A stretch of DNA of 64,000 nucleotides from Aureococcus anophagefferens (lineage: Eukaryota > Sar > Pelagophyceae > Pelagomonadales > Pelagomonadaceae). Each line of letters opens with the position of its first letter. Position 1 is the first letter of the stretch. The notes under the pieces are model-generated. The model did not search any database. It had not been told where the DNA came from and saw only the letters and a list, made by a program, of their open reading frames with translations. Location: NCBI RefSeq assembly GCF_000186865.1, contig NW_008705562.1:1893452-1957451 (forward strand), in the 5' to 3' direction. Made by a program: the position numbers and the translations under genes. Positions 25,601 to 35,878 of the stretch are shown one piece after another.

Positions 25601-28600
25601 GCCGCGGCGCCGCCCTTGCAGTTCTTCGACCGCGGGCACGCGTAGGTCGTCGTCGTCGCCGCGGACCCGCGCCAGTGGCCGCGGCGCACGACGAGCGTCG
25701 CCACCGTGATGCCCGCGACGTCGCAGACGTGGCCGTCCTCGTCGCAGTACTCGCAGTCGCCGTCGCGCGACATGTAGTGGCCGGCGACGCACGCGTCGCA
25801 CGACGTCGAGGACGCGCCGATCGTCGTCGACGGCTCCGCGCAGGGGAGGCAGATGAGGGGGCGGCCGTCCGCCTCGTTGGAGTACCTGCCCTGGTCGCAG
25901 CCGACGCAGGCCGCGCGGCGGAAGAGGCCGTCGGCGCTCTGCGCGTCGTCCTCGAAGGTCCCCGACGGGCACTCGCCGAGCGTGCAGTTGGCGCCGTGGA
26001 ACGGCTCGACGCAGGCGCAGGCGCCCGTGCCCGCGAAGCCCTCGTCGCAGGCGCCGCGCGACCGGCCGCTGCCGGCGACGCCGCACGTGTCGACGATGCG
26101 CGGCGCGTCGCGGTCCTCGCCGCCGCCCTCCGGGCAGAGGTCGCATGCGTTTCCCCAGAAGCCGCGCTGGCACTCGCCGCACTGGGCCCCCGTGAACCCG
26201 CTGAGGCAGCGGCAGACGGCCCCGTAGTAGGGCCGGTGCGTCGCGTCGCAGAACCCGTTCCCCGAGCAGTCGTCGGCCTCCTTCGTGCAGAAGCCGTTGG
26301 CGTAGAGGTGGAGGTCGCCGCCCTCGCCGCCGACGACGAGGTCGACGTCGCCGTCGCCGTCGACGTCCGCGAGCGCGGGCGCCGCGTAGTCGAGATTCGC
26401 GCCGAGCGCCTCGGCGCCCGCGAAGAACACGTTCGCGTTCACGTACTGGAACGACGGCGGCGCCGCGCCGTCGGAGTAGAAGAACCAGAAGCTGCCGTCC
26501 TCCGCGCCGACGACGAGGTCGAGGTCGCCGTCGCCGTCGAGGTCGCCCAGCGCGGGCGCCGCGTAGGCGCCGACGTCGAGCGCGCGGAGCGGGTTCGCCA
26601 AGCCCGCGCGCGCCTCGTAGGCCGGCGCGTGCCTGGTGCCCGCGTTCTCCCAGTAGGCGACGGAGCCGTCCGCGGCGCCGACGAAGGCGTCGAGGTCCCC
26701 GTCGCCGTCGACGTCGCCGAGCGCCGGCATGCTGTACCCGCCGACGGCGAGGCCGTCGAACGGGTCGTACTCGGCCTTGACCGTCGTGAACGCGGCCCCG
26801 GACGCGCCGCCGACGTTCCGGAGCAGGTAGAGGCCGCCCGACGCCGCCCCCAGCACGAGGTCCAGGTCGCCGTCGCCGTCGACGTCGCCGAGCGCCGGCG
26901 CGAACGCGAGGGCCTGGCCCGCGCCCATGTAGACGGGCCGCGCCTTGTCCGAGACGGAAAAGTCCGGCGCGGTCGGTGACCCGACGTTCCCCCAGCCCAC
27001 GGGCGACCCGAGCCGCTCGCCGAGCACGAGGTCCAGGTCGCCGTCGCCGTCCGTGTCCCCGAAGGCCGGCATCGAGAAGCTCCCCGCGGCGACGCCCGCG
27101 AAGGGGTCCGCCGTGTCGGCGAGGAGCGTGAAGCGCGCGCGCGCCGCGGAGCTCAGGTCGTCGAAGTAGCGCAGCGCCGCGGCGTAGTCGTGCTCGGCGC
27201 CGCCGCGCGCGTGGACCGCGAGGTCCAGGTCGCCGTCGCCGTCGAGGTCCACCCACGTAGGCGAGCTCCAGCCGACCGTGTCGACGCCGTGGACGGGGCT
27301 CGCGGCGCCGGTCATCTCCACGAGGTCCGCGGCCGCGCTCGAGCCCTGGTTGTCGAAGAAGCGGAGCGCGCCCGCGCGGTCCCCGAGCGCGAGGTCCAGG
27401 TCGCCGTCGCCGTCGACGTCCCCAAAGTCCAGCTCCCCGTAGTAGGAGTCGAGCGCGATGCCGGCGACGGGGCTCGCCGCCCGGAGCTCGTAGGCGGGCC
27501 GCCGCGTCTGCCCCACGTGTTCGTAGTAGTAGAGCTCGCCGAGGCCGTCGTCGTCGGCGTCGTGGACGACGACGAGGTCGAGGTCCGCGTCGCCGTCCAG
27601 GTCCGCGAGCGCGGGGCGCGAGAAGAAGGCGATCTCGACGCCCGCGAAGGGGTTGTCGTCCGCCTCGGCGAACGCCGGCGACCGCGACGACCCGACGTTC
27701 TCCCAGTAGCGGATGCCGAAGACGTAGCCGTCGCCGTCGACGTCGCCGTTGACGAGCAGGTCCAGATCGCCGTCGCCGTCGACGTCGCCGAGCACGAGCG
27801 AGCTCCACTCCGACGTCGCGACGTCCGCGAAGGGGTTGTCCGCCGCCGCGGCGAACGCGGGCGTCCCGCGCGGGTCCGGGTCGTTCTCCCAGTAGGCCGC
27901 GCCCGCCGCGCCGGCCGCGACGAGGTCGACGTCGCCGTCGCCGTCGAGGTCCGCCAGCGCCGGCGCCGTCCAGTTCGCGGGGACGGCCTCGAAGGGCCCG
28001 TGCTGCGTGACCTCGACGAGGAAGTGGTGGTTGCCCGCGCAGAGGCTCGCGTCGCCGAGGCGGCAGAACGGCGTCGCGCTGGTGATCCAGTGGTGCCACC
28101 AGGGCGTCTTCGTCGGCGCGCGCGTGGCCGTGGGCGCCGCCGTGAGCGACGGCGCGGCCGTCGGCCGCGACGTCGGCGCGACGGACGGGCCCGCCGTCGT
28201 CGGCGGCGCCGTCGGGCCCGCGGTCGGCGCGGCGCTCGGCGACGCCGTCGCCGTCGGGGCCGGCGTGTCGCAGGTGCCCCAGGCGACGACGACCCCCGCG
28301 GCGAGGAGGAAGTCCGCCGCCGCGGGCGCGCCGGCGAGCGCGTGGCCGCCGACGGTCGCCGACACCTCGCTCGGGTACGTGTCGTTGCCGAGCGCCGCCG
28401 CGTAGCACCCGTCGTCGAGGCACGCGAAATCCACGGCCTCGTCGCCGCTCGCCAGCGCGCCCGTGAAGACCGTGACCGCGCCGCGCGCTATGGCCAGCGC
28501 CGCGCCCTGCCAGCCGTCGCCGTAGCTGTCTCGGAGGACGATCTCCGCGCACGGGTGGCTCGGCGCGGCCGTCGGGCGGGCGCTCGCCGACGGCGCGGCC

Positions 28601-28965
28601 GTGAGCGTCGGCGCGCGCGTCGCGCAGGAGCCCCAGGCGCCGACGCGCCCGGCCTCGACGGCGAAGGACGCGTTCGCCGGCGCGCCGGCCGTCGCGCGGC
28701 CGTCGACGACGACGGAGACCTCCGACGCGTAGAGGTCTTCGCCGACGGCGACGTCGTAGCAGCCGTCGGCGAGGCAGAGCTCGACGGTCTCGGAGTAGCC
28801 GCTGGCCAGCTGGCCGACGAGCAGCGGCGGCGACAGTGCGTCCTTCGCCCGGGTGACGACGACCGCCGCGCCCTGCCACCCGTCGCCGAAGCTGTCGAGC
28901 AGCACGACGTCGAAGCAGGGAGACGCGGCGCGCAGGCCGACGAGGACCAGGAACCGTGCGCGCAT
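22629..28965 (-). CDS. Large FG-GAP/VCBS surface protein with Cys-rich and multi-pass regions and a possible pseudo-RelSpo tail
   Basis: Exons 28965-24415 and 24212-22629 give ~2,044 residues. After the N-terminus (MRARFLVLVGLRAASP) come two DS(F/Y)GDGWQGAA domains (~24 and ~147), a Pro/Thr linker, and about a dozen FG-GAP/VCBS repeats of the LGDVDGDGDLDLVLG type (~310-890), each with a possible calcium loop. Next are an EGF-like Cys pattern (CRCLSGFTGAQCGECQRGFW) and an ephrin-receptor-like Cys-rich region (~1000-1110). About eight hydrophobic segments follow, starting SVALCLLMAFAALGALALVA near 1165. A ~400-residue cytoplasmic tail includes TDALRASVLCDD, RVVRLRNKLG and DPILVEIQIW, the pattern of degenerate RelA/SpoT-like folds. 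A plasma-membrane sensor or adhesin is likely; ligand unknown. The splice join reads FGGLT-VIFVPNAPALRV. Confidence 0.85.
24213..24414 (-). mobile_element. Introner element, family 1, copy 2 (202-nt intron of the FG-GAP gene)
   Basis: The element spans 24213-24406 (read on the minus strand), with a perfect 8-bp target duplication GTCATCTT at 24407-24414 and 24205-24212. Terminal inverted repeats CAGGGCAGGAAAAGAG and CTGGGCAGGAAAAGAG differ at one position. The donor GT lies in the upstream target copy and the acceptor is the element's own terminal CAG. The interior matches the copy at 17943-18134 along its whole length with scattered substitutions. Unspliced, both flanking frames are broken by stops. 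Confidence 0.93.
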
Positions 28966-29082
28966 TGCGACCGCCGAACTACGGCAGCCCGTTAGCCGGC
29001 GTCATCCCACATCGCACCGGCACACAGCTCTGTTGTGTGAGGAATTCACCTATTTGCTTGAAGCGTCGATGAAGTCGCCCCA

Positions 29083-29117
29083 GAGGTTCACCTCCTCTTC
29101 ACCTCCTCTTCACCACC
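29083..29117. repeat. 12-bp tandem repeat upstream of the armadillo gene
   Basis: The unit ttcacctcctc(t) occurs about three times just before the ARM-repeat gene at 29175. It is probably in its 5' UTR or promoter. Confidence 0.7.
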
Positions 29118-29174
29118 GGCTGGACCGCAGGGTCGATATGGACTTGTGCTAAGTGGTCCCTCGAGACGCGCGAG

Positions 29175-29873
29175 ATGGAAGTAACCACTGCGATTTACGC
29201 GTTGCGGGGCGCCGATGCGACTGCTAAGGCTCGCGCCACGGAAACTTTATATGACCTCGTGAATTTTCGTTGGGAAGCCCGGGAAAATAAGATCGCGATG
29301 CGAGAGGCCGGCGCCATCCCGCTGCTTGTCGCGCTGCTCGAGCACAGCAGTCACGTTACGAAAGAGCATGCCTTGGGGGTGCTGGGCGACCTCGCGTTCG
29401 GGCATGCCGAGAGCAAGGTCGCCATCGTGGAGAGCGGCGCCGTCCCGCTGCTCGTCGCGATTCTCGAGTGTGGTTATGGTCCCGCAGAGCATACCTCCTT
29501 GTGGTTGCTAGAGATTCTGACACACCACAACGAGGCCTGCTGCTTTGCGATCCGGGACGCCGGTGGGATCCCGCGGCTCGTCGCGCTGGTCAAGCAAAAA
29601 TTTCCCGAGCGTCGGGCTGTCTCTGTGTTGCGCCACCTCTGTGCCAACAACGCCGCCGACATGGTCGCAATTGCGCTGGATCTTGGCGGCGTCGAGGCGA
29701 TCGCCGAGCTCGCGCGGCGCGGCGGCGTGACCATCCGCCGGGACATTACCCTCGACAGCGCTGGCTCCAAGCGAAAAGCCGCGCTGGTCGTCGCCGCGCT
29801 GCTTCGTGACTGCGTCCCGGGATTCAAGTTGGCCCCGCGCGACATCAAGATGGCGATTGGGTCGTTTTTCTAG
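29175..29873 (+). CDS. Armadillo-repeat protein
   Basis: A 232-residue protein built almost entirely of ARM repeats: NKIAMREAGAIPLLVALLEH, LGVLGDLAFGHAESKVAIVE, SGAVPLLVAILECG, CFAIRDAGGIPRLVALVKQK, VSVLRHLCANNAADMVAIA and DLGGVEAIAELARRGG. This vacuolar-protein-8-like repeat type mediates protein-protein contacts. No signal peptide, F-box, U-box or other domain is attached. The start ATG follows an in-frame upstream stop, so the N-terminus is firm. Base composition is lower in GC than most of the window. Flanking genes on the minus strand are unrelated in function. Confidence 0.85.
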   Translation: MEVTTAIYALRGADATAKARATETLYDLVNFRWEARENKIAMREAGAIPLLVALLEHSSHVTKEHALGVLGDLAFGHAESKVAIVESGAVPLLVAILECGYGPAEHTSLWLLEILTHHNEACCFAIRDAGGIPRLVALVKQKFPERRAVSVLRHLCANNAADMVAIALDLGGVEAIAELARRGGVTIRRDITLDSAGSKRKAALVVAALLRDCVPGFKLAPRDIKMAIGSFF

Positions 29874-30053
29874 GACGACCCTTGGGTACCAAAGTAATCG
29901 TGGATCGCCCCCGCGTTACCGCCGACCTGCGGCGCCTTGATGGCGTCGATGGCGTCGTAGTCCGCGGGCGCCAGGATCAGGTCCTCGACGGCCGCGACGT
30001 CCGGGACGCGTTTTGTTACTTGTTTTGTCGCGCGCGCGCCGCACGTACGAAAA

Positions 30054-31430
30054 TTACACAAGTCCCGCGGAGGTCCCGTCGGCCGCGACGCCCCCGACGA
30101 CGTCGGCCGGCTCGCGGATGCCGAAGGTCGCTAGCGCCCCCAGGCACATGAGGGCCGACGTCACGGCGACGAGGAGCGCCGGCGACTCCGCGAGCGTCGA
30201 GTTGACGAGCTGCGCCGAGATGGACGCGACGCGGCCGATGGCGCAGAGGAGCCCGACGTGCGTCGCGCGCCGCGCGGCGTCGAAGGACTCCGCCGCGAGC
30301 GCGTCCAGCGCCGAGAAGCCCGCCGTCGTCGCCGCGTTGACGAGCAGCGCCGCGGCGACGGCCGCCGTCTTCTCCCAGGCCGCGAGGCCGTCGGCCTCGC
30401 CGCCGAGCGACACGGCGAGGAGTACGCAGGCGAGCGTCGCCGTGCCCATGGCCCCGGCCAGCAGCCTCTGGCGCCCCACGGCGTCGATCAGCGCGTAGGC
30501 CGCGACGTTGCCGGGCAGATTCGCCGCGGCGTAGTAGAGCGCGACGACGTACGTGTTCCCGATGTGGGCCTCGTCGACGATGACCGTGATCCACGTCGCG
30601 AGGCCGTAGTAGCCGAAGTAGAGGCCCCAGAAGGCCACGGCCAGGAAGAGGAAGACGCGCCGGCGCTCGTCGCGCTCGGACGACGCGCGCGCGCCGTCCG
30701 CCGGCGGGGCCCGAGCCGCGGCGTCGAGGACCTTCCGCTCGCCCGCGCCGCGCGCGAGGAACACGACCCCCGACGCCGCCGACGGCAGGGCCGAGCAGGC
30801 CGCGTAGACGCGCCAGGGCGCGGCCGCGGACGCGGACCAGTCGACGCGCAAATCGTCCGGCAGCAGACCCATCGCGAGCGCGGCCGCGAAGACGCCGCCG
30901 ACCATCCAGAACGACGCGACGAAGGCGATGCCCCGCCCGCGCTTCGGCCCGTCGCTGACCTCCGCCGCGAGCGCGAAGAGGGGCGGCGTCGCCGCGCCGA
31001 CGCCCGCGCCGGCCAAGACGCGCCAGAAGCACATGTCCGCGGCCGACCGCGCCGTCGACGCGCCGAGGCCGCCGAGGCACGCTAAAGCCATGGCGCCCAC
31101 GAGCACGCGCGTCCGCGGCAGCTGGCCGCCCCACCGCGCCCCGTCGGCGAGCACGCCGCCGCCGACGCCGCCGACGAGCATGCCGCAGTAGACGCCGCTC
31201 GACACCGCCGCGCGCGACGCCGCCGCGGGGATGCCCGTGAGCAGGTAGCTCGTGCAGAGCACCTCGACGGCCTCGGCCGCATTCGCGAGGCCCAGCGCCG
31301 CGAGGCACCCCCAGGGCAGCGGGCCGCCGTCGTCGACGTCCTTCGTCGAGCAGCCCGACCGCCGGCTCGCGCCGTCGAGGAGGCCCTCGCCGGCGTCGTC
31401 CGTCGGCGGCGGCGCCCGCCGCACGACCAT
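30054..31430 (-). CDS. Major facilitator superfamily transporter (SV2/organic-solute type)
   Basis: The 458-residue protein starts MVVRRAPPPTDDAGEGLLDG; this ATG was chosen because upstream in-frame sequence is Ala/Thr/Arg low complexity. About twelve membrane segments are visible, for example GCLAALGLANAAEAVEVLC, GVYCGMLVGGVGGGVLADGA (first half-signature), VFLFLAVAFWGLYFGYYGLA and LLVAVTSALMCLGALATFGI. The large central loop is charged (ASSERDERRR). The layout with a first-helix acidic residue and the sequence near GNVAAYALIDAVGRQRLLAG, the second-half signature, fits the SV2/organic-ion branch of MFS. Substrate and membrane cannot be told. It is convergent with the armadillo gene. Confidence 0.85.
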   Translation of the reverse strand: MVVRRAPPPTDDAGEGLLDGASRRSGCSTKDVDDGGPLPWGCLAALGLANAAEAVEVLCTSYLLTGIPAAASRAAVSSGVYCGMLVGGVGGGVLADGARWGGQLPRTRVLVGAMALACLGGLGASTARSAADMCFWRVLAGAGVGAATPPLFALAAEVSDGPKRGRGIAFVASFWMVGGVFAAALAMGLLPDDLRVDWSASAAAPWRVYAACSALPSAASGVVFLARGAGERKVLDAAARAPPADGARASSERDERRRVFLFLAVAFWGLYFGYYGLATWITVIVDEAHIGNTYVVALYYAAANLPGNVAAYALIDAVGRQRLLAGAMGTATLACVLLAVSLGGEADGLAAWEKTAAVAAALLVNAATTAGFSALDALAAESFDAARRATHVGLLCAIGRVASISAQLVNSTLAESPALLVAVTSALMCLGALATFGIREPADVVGGVAADGTSAGLV

Positions 31431-31982
31431 CTCGCTCTGCCGGAGCGACGGCGCCGTCTTGGTGTGTCGGGTATGGCTAGTTTTGAGCGCGCCCTGACGC
31501 GGAGAGGAGCTGATGAGGATGGCTGAAGTCGCCGTCGCCGCGGCCGTCCGCGCGGCCGACGTCGTCGTCGCCGCCGTCGTCGCCGCGCCGGTCCGCGGCC
31601 GTCGCGCCTCCGCCGTCGTCGGCCGCGAGTTGCCACAAGCAGCCGATAGATGCAGCCGATTGAGGTAAATTGAAGGCCATCTTGAAGGCAAGACCTCTTG
31701 GCCGCTCACGGTCGCGCCGCAAGACTCGCCGCAACGGGGGGGGGGACCCCCGAGGGATTGCCGCGACCATACCAGAAGTTCCTGCGCACGTCACTTAGCG
31801 CCCGGCGGGACTCTTCGCCAGGGCGGTGGGAAGCGGAGGTCGGGGGCCAATTCACCATCGCGCGCTCTTCGCGCGATCGTCAATCCGCACGGAGGGGGAA
31901 TTCGTGGGGCTCGCTTCGCCCGGCCGCGGCGGCGGCGCCGGTGGGGCGCGGCGGCGGCGGCGGGCGGGACTCGCGGCGCGCT
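31431..31982. other. Intergenic region upstream of the MFS gene, no gene seen
   Basis: This 550-bp spacer lies between the MFS start and the ovoA stop, both on the minus strand. It holds a GTCGCC/GCGGCC-rich low-complexity stretch (about 31525-31625), a run of ten Gs near 31736, and otherwise unremarkable sequence. Open frames are Arg-rich or Ala/Thr-rich without recognisable products. Confidence 0.5.
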
Positions 31983-34603
31983 CTAGCCGGTCTTGCGGAA
32001 GAGCATGCCGTGGGAGACGATGAATTGGAACTTGCGCGCGTGGTCGCGGATGACGAGCGCCTCGGGCGTCTCCCTCTCGAGGTCGAAGCCGTTGGCCTTC
32101 ATCTTCGCCTCGAGGGCCTCGGGCGAGAGCCACGACGCCTCGGGCGTGTACTCCTCCATCCAAGAGAAGGGGCTGACGATGTAGACGGCCCCGCCCGGGT
32201 TCACGAGGCCCGCGCCGAGGCGGTCGAGGAACGCGGCCGGGTCCGGGAGGCGGCAGAGCAGGTTCGCCGCGAGGACCGCGTCGAAGCCGCCGAGATCCGC
32301 GGGCAGGTCGCAGGCGTCGGCCCTGCGGAAGCTCAGGGCGCCGCTCGACGCGACGGCCGCCGTCGCGCGCGCGCCGCGGCCGCCGGCCTCGCCCGACCGC
32401 TCGTAGCGGAGCTCGCCCGCGGCGTTGAGCTCCGCCGCCGCGTCGACGAAGGACTGCGCGAAGTCAACGCCGACGACGTCGCCGAAGGCGCCGCTCTCGG
32501 CCATGGCGAAGGCGCTGCCGCCGACGGCGCAGCCGACGTCGAGCGCGCGCGCGCCGGCCGCGGCGCCCGTCGCCGCGACGAGGACGTCCGCGCAGCGCCG
32601 CGGGAAGTCGAGCGCGTCGCGGAGGTCGTAGGACGCCAGGTCCGCCGCGGGCCCGTCGAGGGCGCCCGCGCCGCCGTGGTGCAGGTCCAGGTAGGCCGCG
32701 AGCTGCGCGCGCGACTCGTACTTGTGGCCGCCCTCCTCGCTCTCCTTCTCCCTGACGTACGCGGGCGGCACCCAGCCCGCGGCCCAGGGCGGCGGCGCGT
32801 CGTGGGACGAGAGCTCCGGGTTGGTCGTGCCGCGGACGACGCGGAAGCCGATCATGTTGTGGAAGTGGGGCCGGAAGTGGAAGCGGCTGAACAGCGACGC
32901 CTCGTTGCCCGTGGCCACGAAGGACCCGCCGAGGATGAGCGCGTGCTGGCCGTCGAAGCAGGGCGTCGAGAAGTCCTCGTAGAGGGGCGACGCTTTGAAG
33001 CCCGGCAGCGCCGCGAACCAGTCCTCGCAGTACTCCCAGCAGTTGCCCGCGAGCGACGGGAACGGGAGCCGCGCCTGCGCGCCCGCGTCGACGGCCGACG
33101 GCGACCCGTAGGCGAGGCTCAGGTTCACGTCCTTGGCCCGGAGCTCCGGCGCGTCGAGCGCGACGGCGGCGTCGCGCGCCTCGTCGACGGCGGCGTCGCG
33201 GATCGACGGGCCGGCGCCCTCGGCGTCCGCGTTGACCTCGCGGAGCCGCGCGTACTCGGCCTCGCTGGGCAGCCGCAGGTCGCAGCCGAGCGTCGACGCG
33301 AGCCAGGCCGTGTAGGCCGCGGCCTCGTGCTTGTTGATCTCCACGGGGAGGCCCCGGGGCAGCGCCGACGTCTCCGCGAACGGGAGCCGGAGCGCGTAGT
33401 CGTGGAGGCCCTGGGGGCCCTTGGAGACCCAGAAGTGGGGCCACTTCGTGTTGCGGAAGGAGCGCCAGGCCCAGCCCTCCTCGGTCCAGTGCGCCGGGTC
33501 CGCGTAGCCGCCGGCCCTGACGAACTCGAGGAACTGGCCGTTCGTGACGGGCGTCCGCGCGCACTCGAACGCGGGCACGTCGATGGACCGCGACCCGTAC
33601 TCGTTGTCCCAGGAGTAGGACCCGTGGGTCCGGGGCTTGCCCAGGGTCACGGTGCCCGCGGCGACGCGCCGGAGCTCGACGGGCGCGTCCTCGCCCTCGG
33701 CCCACGCGGACGCGTGGTCCAGGGGCCAGTGGTCCGGGCGGCGCACGCACTCGAGCGGCAGCTCGCGGATCAGGGTCGTCGACGTCTCGAGGTGGATGCG
33801 CTCGTGCTCGCAGATCATGCCGAGGGACCAGACGACGGCGTTGCTGTCCGTCGGCGCGCCCGCGGCGAGCGGCGCGTCGAGCGCCGGGTGGTTCCGGACG
33901 ACGTCGAGGTAGACGTCGCGGCACCGGCGCCGGTAGTCCGTGACCGCGCCCACGGTCGGCCAGGCCGTCTGGGGCGTGTCGAGGTCGTCCCAGGACATCT
34001 CGTCGACGCCCGTCTCGAAGAGCACCTCCCACCGGGGCACGACGCCCTCGGTGATCGCGCCGGCGACGCCTACGAAGCACGACGGTGACCGTTTTCCACC
34101 CGAAATCTCTCGAACGTCGTCGCGGCCGCGGGACGCCGGGCGGCGCGGAGCTTGTTGATCGCGAGCGCGGCCGGGTGGCCGTAGTAGAAGATCATGGCGT
34201 GGCGCAGGCCGTGGGCCGGCGGCCGCACGAAGACGTCCTCGTCCTTGAGGCCGCTGAAGAGCACCTCCGTGAGCGCCCAGCCGTTCTCGAAGTAGGCCTC
34301 GAGCGCGGCGCGCAGCGCGGGCCCGCGGAGCCGCAGGTCCGGAGGCTTGAGCGACGACAGCGTCGCCGTCGCCGGCTCGAAGCCGGGGCAGGCCTCGGGC
34401 TCGAGGCCCGTCCAGTAGTCCGGGCACTGGCCCGGCGCCAGCGACGTCGGCGCCGCGGCCTTCTCGCTGAAGCGGCGCGCGAGCACCGGCAGCGCGCGGC
34501 CGCCTTGCGAGCCCAGCTGGCCGAGGCCCAGGGCGCCGCGGCGCGCGTTGAAGGCGAAGCAACTGGGGCCGCGCGCGAGCATCTGAATCGTCTTCACCGC
34601 CAT
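31983..34603 (-). CDS. ovoA: OvoA: 5-histidylcysteine sulfoxide synthase with C-terminal methyltransferase (ovothiol synthesis)
   Basis: OvoA joins cysteine to histidine oxidatively with a mononuclear iron and then methylates the imidazole, giving ovothiol, a redox thiol. Exons 34603-34135 and 34069-31983 give 851 residues. The DinB-like domain starts in exon 1 (HAMIFYYGHPAALAINKLRA) and continues LFETGVDEMSWDDL. The iron site EHERIHLE has the HX3HXE pattern. The FGE-like sulfatase-modifying domain follows (THGSYSWDNEYGSR, PVTNGQFLEFVRAGGYAD, NCWEYCEDWFAALPG, FHNMIGFRVVRG). The C-terminal methyltransferase has ARALDVGCAVGGSAFAMAE and GVDFAQSFVDAA. The N-terminus (MAVKTIQMLARGP, with FAFNARRG) could be a mitochondrial presequence. 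The gene contains a 65-nt introner-like intron. Confidence 0.95.
34070..34134 (-). mobile_element. Introner-like element, family 2 (65-nt intron of ovoA)
   Basis: Read on the minus strand, the intron starts GTCCCGCGGCCG and ends TGCTTCGTAG. Removal joins NKLRAARRVAGAITEG, matching OvoA. The whole intron can be aligned, donor to acceptor, with the 76-nt intron at 53329-53404: both share TTCGAGAGATTT, GGGTGG, GTCACCGTC and TGCTT. GGCGTC flanks both sides and may be a target duplication. Confidence 0.85.
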
Positions 34604-34727
34604 AATCGCAGATTCAGCGGCGCGGTGCCTGCGTTCTTGCAGCACGCGACTTCAGCCGACGAGATCGTGGAAGAGCTCTCACAACAGGCTTGATTGAAGC
34701 GATTGGTGAAGTTTTGTGGCAAGGCGC

Positions 34728-35552
34728 ATGCTCGCTCGAACTCGCACTGCGGTCCGCGCTGCGCTGCCCAGGACGCAGGCACGGATGGCCAGCGAGGCGG
34801 CGCACTACGACGCCGTCGCGTCGCACTACGGCGAGGCCGACTTTTACAAGCGCGGCCCCTACAGGGATTGGCAGCTCGCCGTCATCCGCGCGGCGCTGCG
34901 CCTCGAGCCCGGCGCGCGGCTCGCGGACGTCGGCGGCGGCGACGGGGCCTTCGGGCTCGACTGCGTGCGCGGCGTCGAGGGCTGGGCCCTCGAGGTCGTC
35001 GAGCCGTCCGCGGCGATGCGCGGCGCCGCCGGGTCCGCGCCGGACGGCGTGACGTTCGCCGCGCAGGACGCCGTCGCCTGGGCGCGGGACGCGGGCGCGC
35101 CGCGCTGCTCGCGCCTCCTGCTCAAGGAGGTCGTGCACCACGTCGACCCCGCGGCGCGCGCCGCGTTCTTCGCGGACGCGCGCGCTAACCGGCTCGCGGC
35201 CGGCGGCCGCGCGCTCGTCGTCACGCGGCCCCGGGTCGACATCGACTACCCCTTCTGGGACGCGGCGCGCGACGTCTGGGCCGCGCACCAGCCGTCGGAG
35301 GCCGACCTCGCGGACGAGCTGCGCGCCGCGGGCTTCTCCGCCGTCGACGTCTCCGTCGAGGCCTACGCCATGGAGCTGCCGCTGGAACGCTGGCTCGACC
35401 TCGTCGCCGCGCGCTTCTGGTCCACCTTCGCCCACTTCGACGACGCCGCGCTCGCCGCGGGCATCGCCGACGTCCGCGCGCGCGCGACGCCGGACGCGGC
35501 CGGCGCGATCCGCTTCGAGGAGCGGCTCGTGCTCATCGACGCCCAGGTCTAA
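34728..35552 (+). CDS. Class I SAM-dependent methyltransferase
   Basis: About 274 residues from MLARTRTAVRAALPRTQARM, an Arg-rich N-terminus without acidic residues that resembles a mitochondrial presequence. The open frame extends upstream only to a GTG. SAM-binding motif I is ARLADVGGGDGAFGLD, an acidic motif-II region is ALEVVEPSAAMRG, and LLLKEVVHHVDP is the motif-IV region. C-terminal RFEERLVLIDA fits a small-molecule methyltransferase of the UbiE/methyltransf_11 type. The substrate is unknown. Its start lies 124 bp from the divergent ovoA start, so the two probably share a promoter. OvoA has its own methyltransferase domain, so a role in ovothiol methylation is possible but not implied. 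Confidence 0.82.
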   Translation: MLARTRTAVRAALPRTQARMASEAAHYDAVASHYGEADFYKRGPYRDWQLAVIRAALRLEPGARLADVGGGDGAFGLDCVRGVEGWALEVVEPSAAMRGAAGSAPDGVTFAAQDAVAWARDAGAPRCSRLLLKEVVHHVDPAARAAFFADARANRLAAGGRALVVTRPRVDIDYPFWDAARDVWAAHQPSEADLADELRAAGFSAVDVSVEAYAMELPLERWLDLVAARFWSTFAHFDDAALAAGIADVRARATPDAAGAIRFEERLVLIDAQV

Positions 35553-35878
35553 GCGTGGGTCCGTTTCTTTTTTCTTGTGTTCACGCTGGTTGCGGCTTTT
35601 TGGTTTGGAGCTCCGCAATCTGCGCCGCCCCAACATCGTTGAGTCCGCGGACGGCGCTGAGCCCGCTGCCGCCCGCGGCCATGATGATAGATTGTAAAAC
35701 GCACCAGAGCCTGCCGAAGGTTCGATAAACGTGCAATTGCGGATCACGGATGCGGAGGAATTACGGGCAGCCCCGGCAGCGCGCCGTCCACATTGCGACT
35801 TCATCATGAATTCATGATGCCCCTCGTCAAATAGCAGTTTTCGGCCCGCGCAACCAGCGGCGGCGGGGGCTTCGAACA
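35553..35878. other. Intergenic region upstream of the SLC35F-like gene
   Basis: This 326-bp spacer has lower GC than its surroundings and includes a perfect 18-bp palindrome at 35802-35819, about 60 bp before the next ATG. No coding potential is seen. Confidence 0.5.
35802..35819. promoter_or_regulatory. Perfect 18-bp palindrome, possible protein-binding site
   Basis: The sequence CATCATGAATTCATGATG reads identically on both strands and is AT-richer than its surroundings. Its position close upstream of the SLC35F-like start suggests a regulatory site for a dimeric factor, which is inference only. Confidence 0.4.

Noticed and set aside
31493..31640. Ala/Thr/Arg N-terminal extensions of the MFS protein or a small gene
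   Set aside because: Low-complexity GTC/GCC repeats without motif; the ATG at 31430 gives a normal MFS N-terminus.
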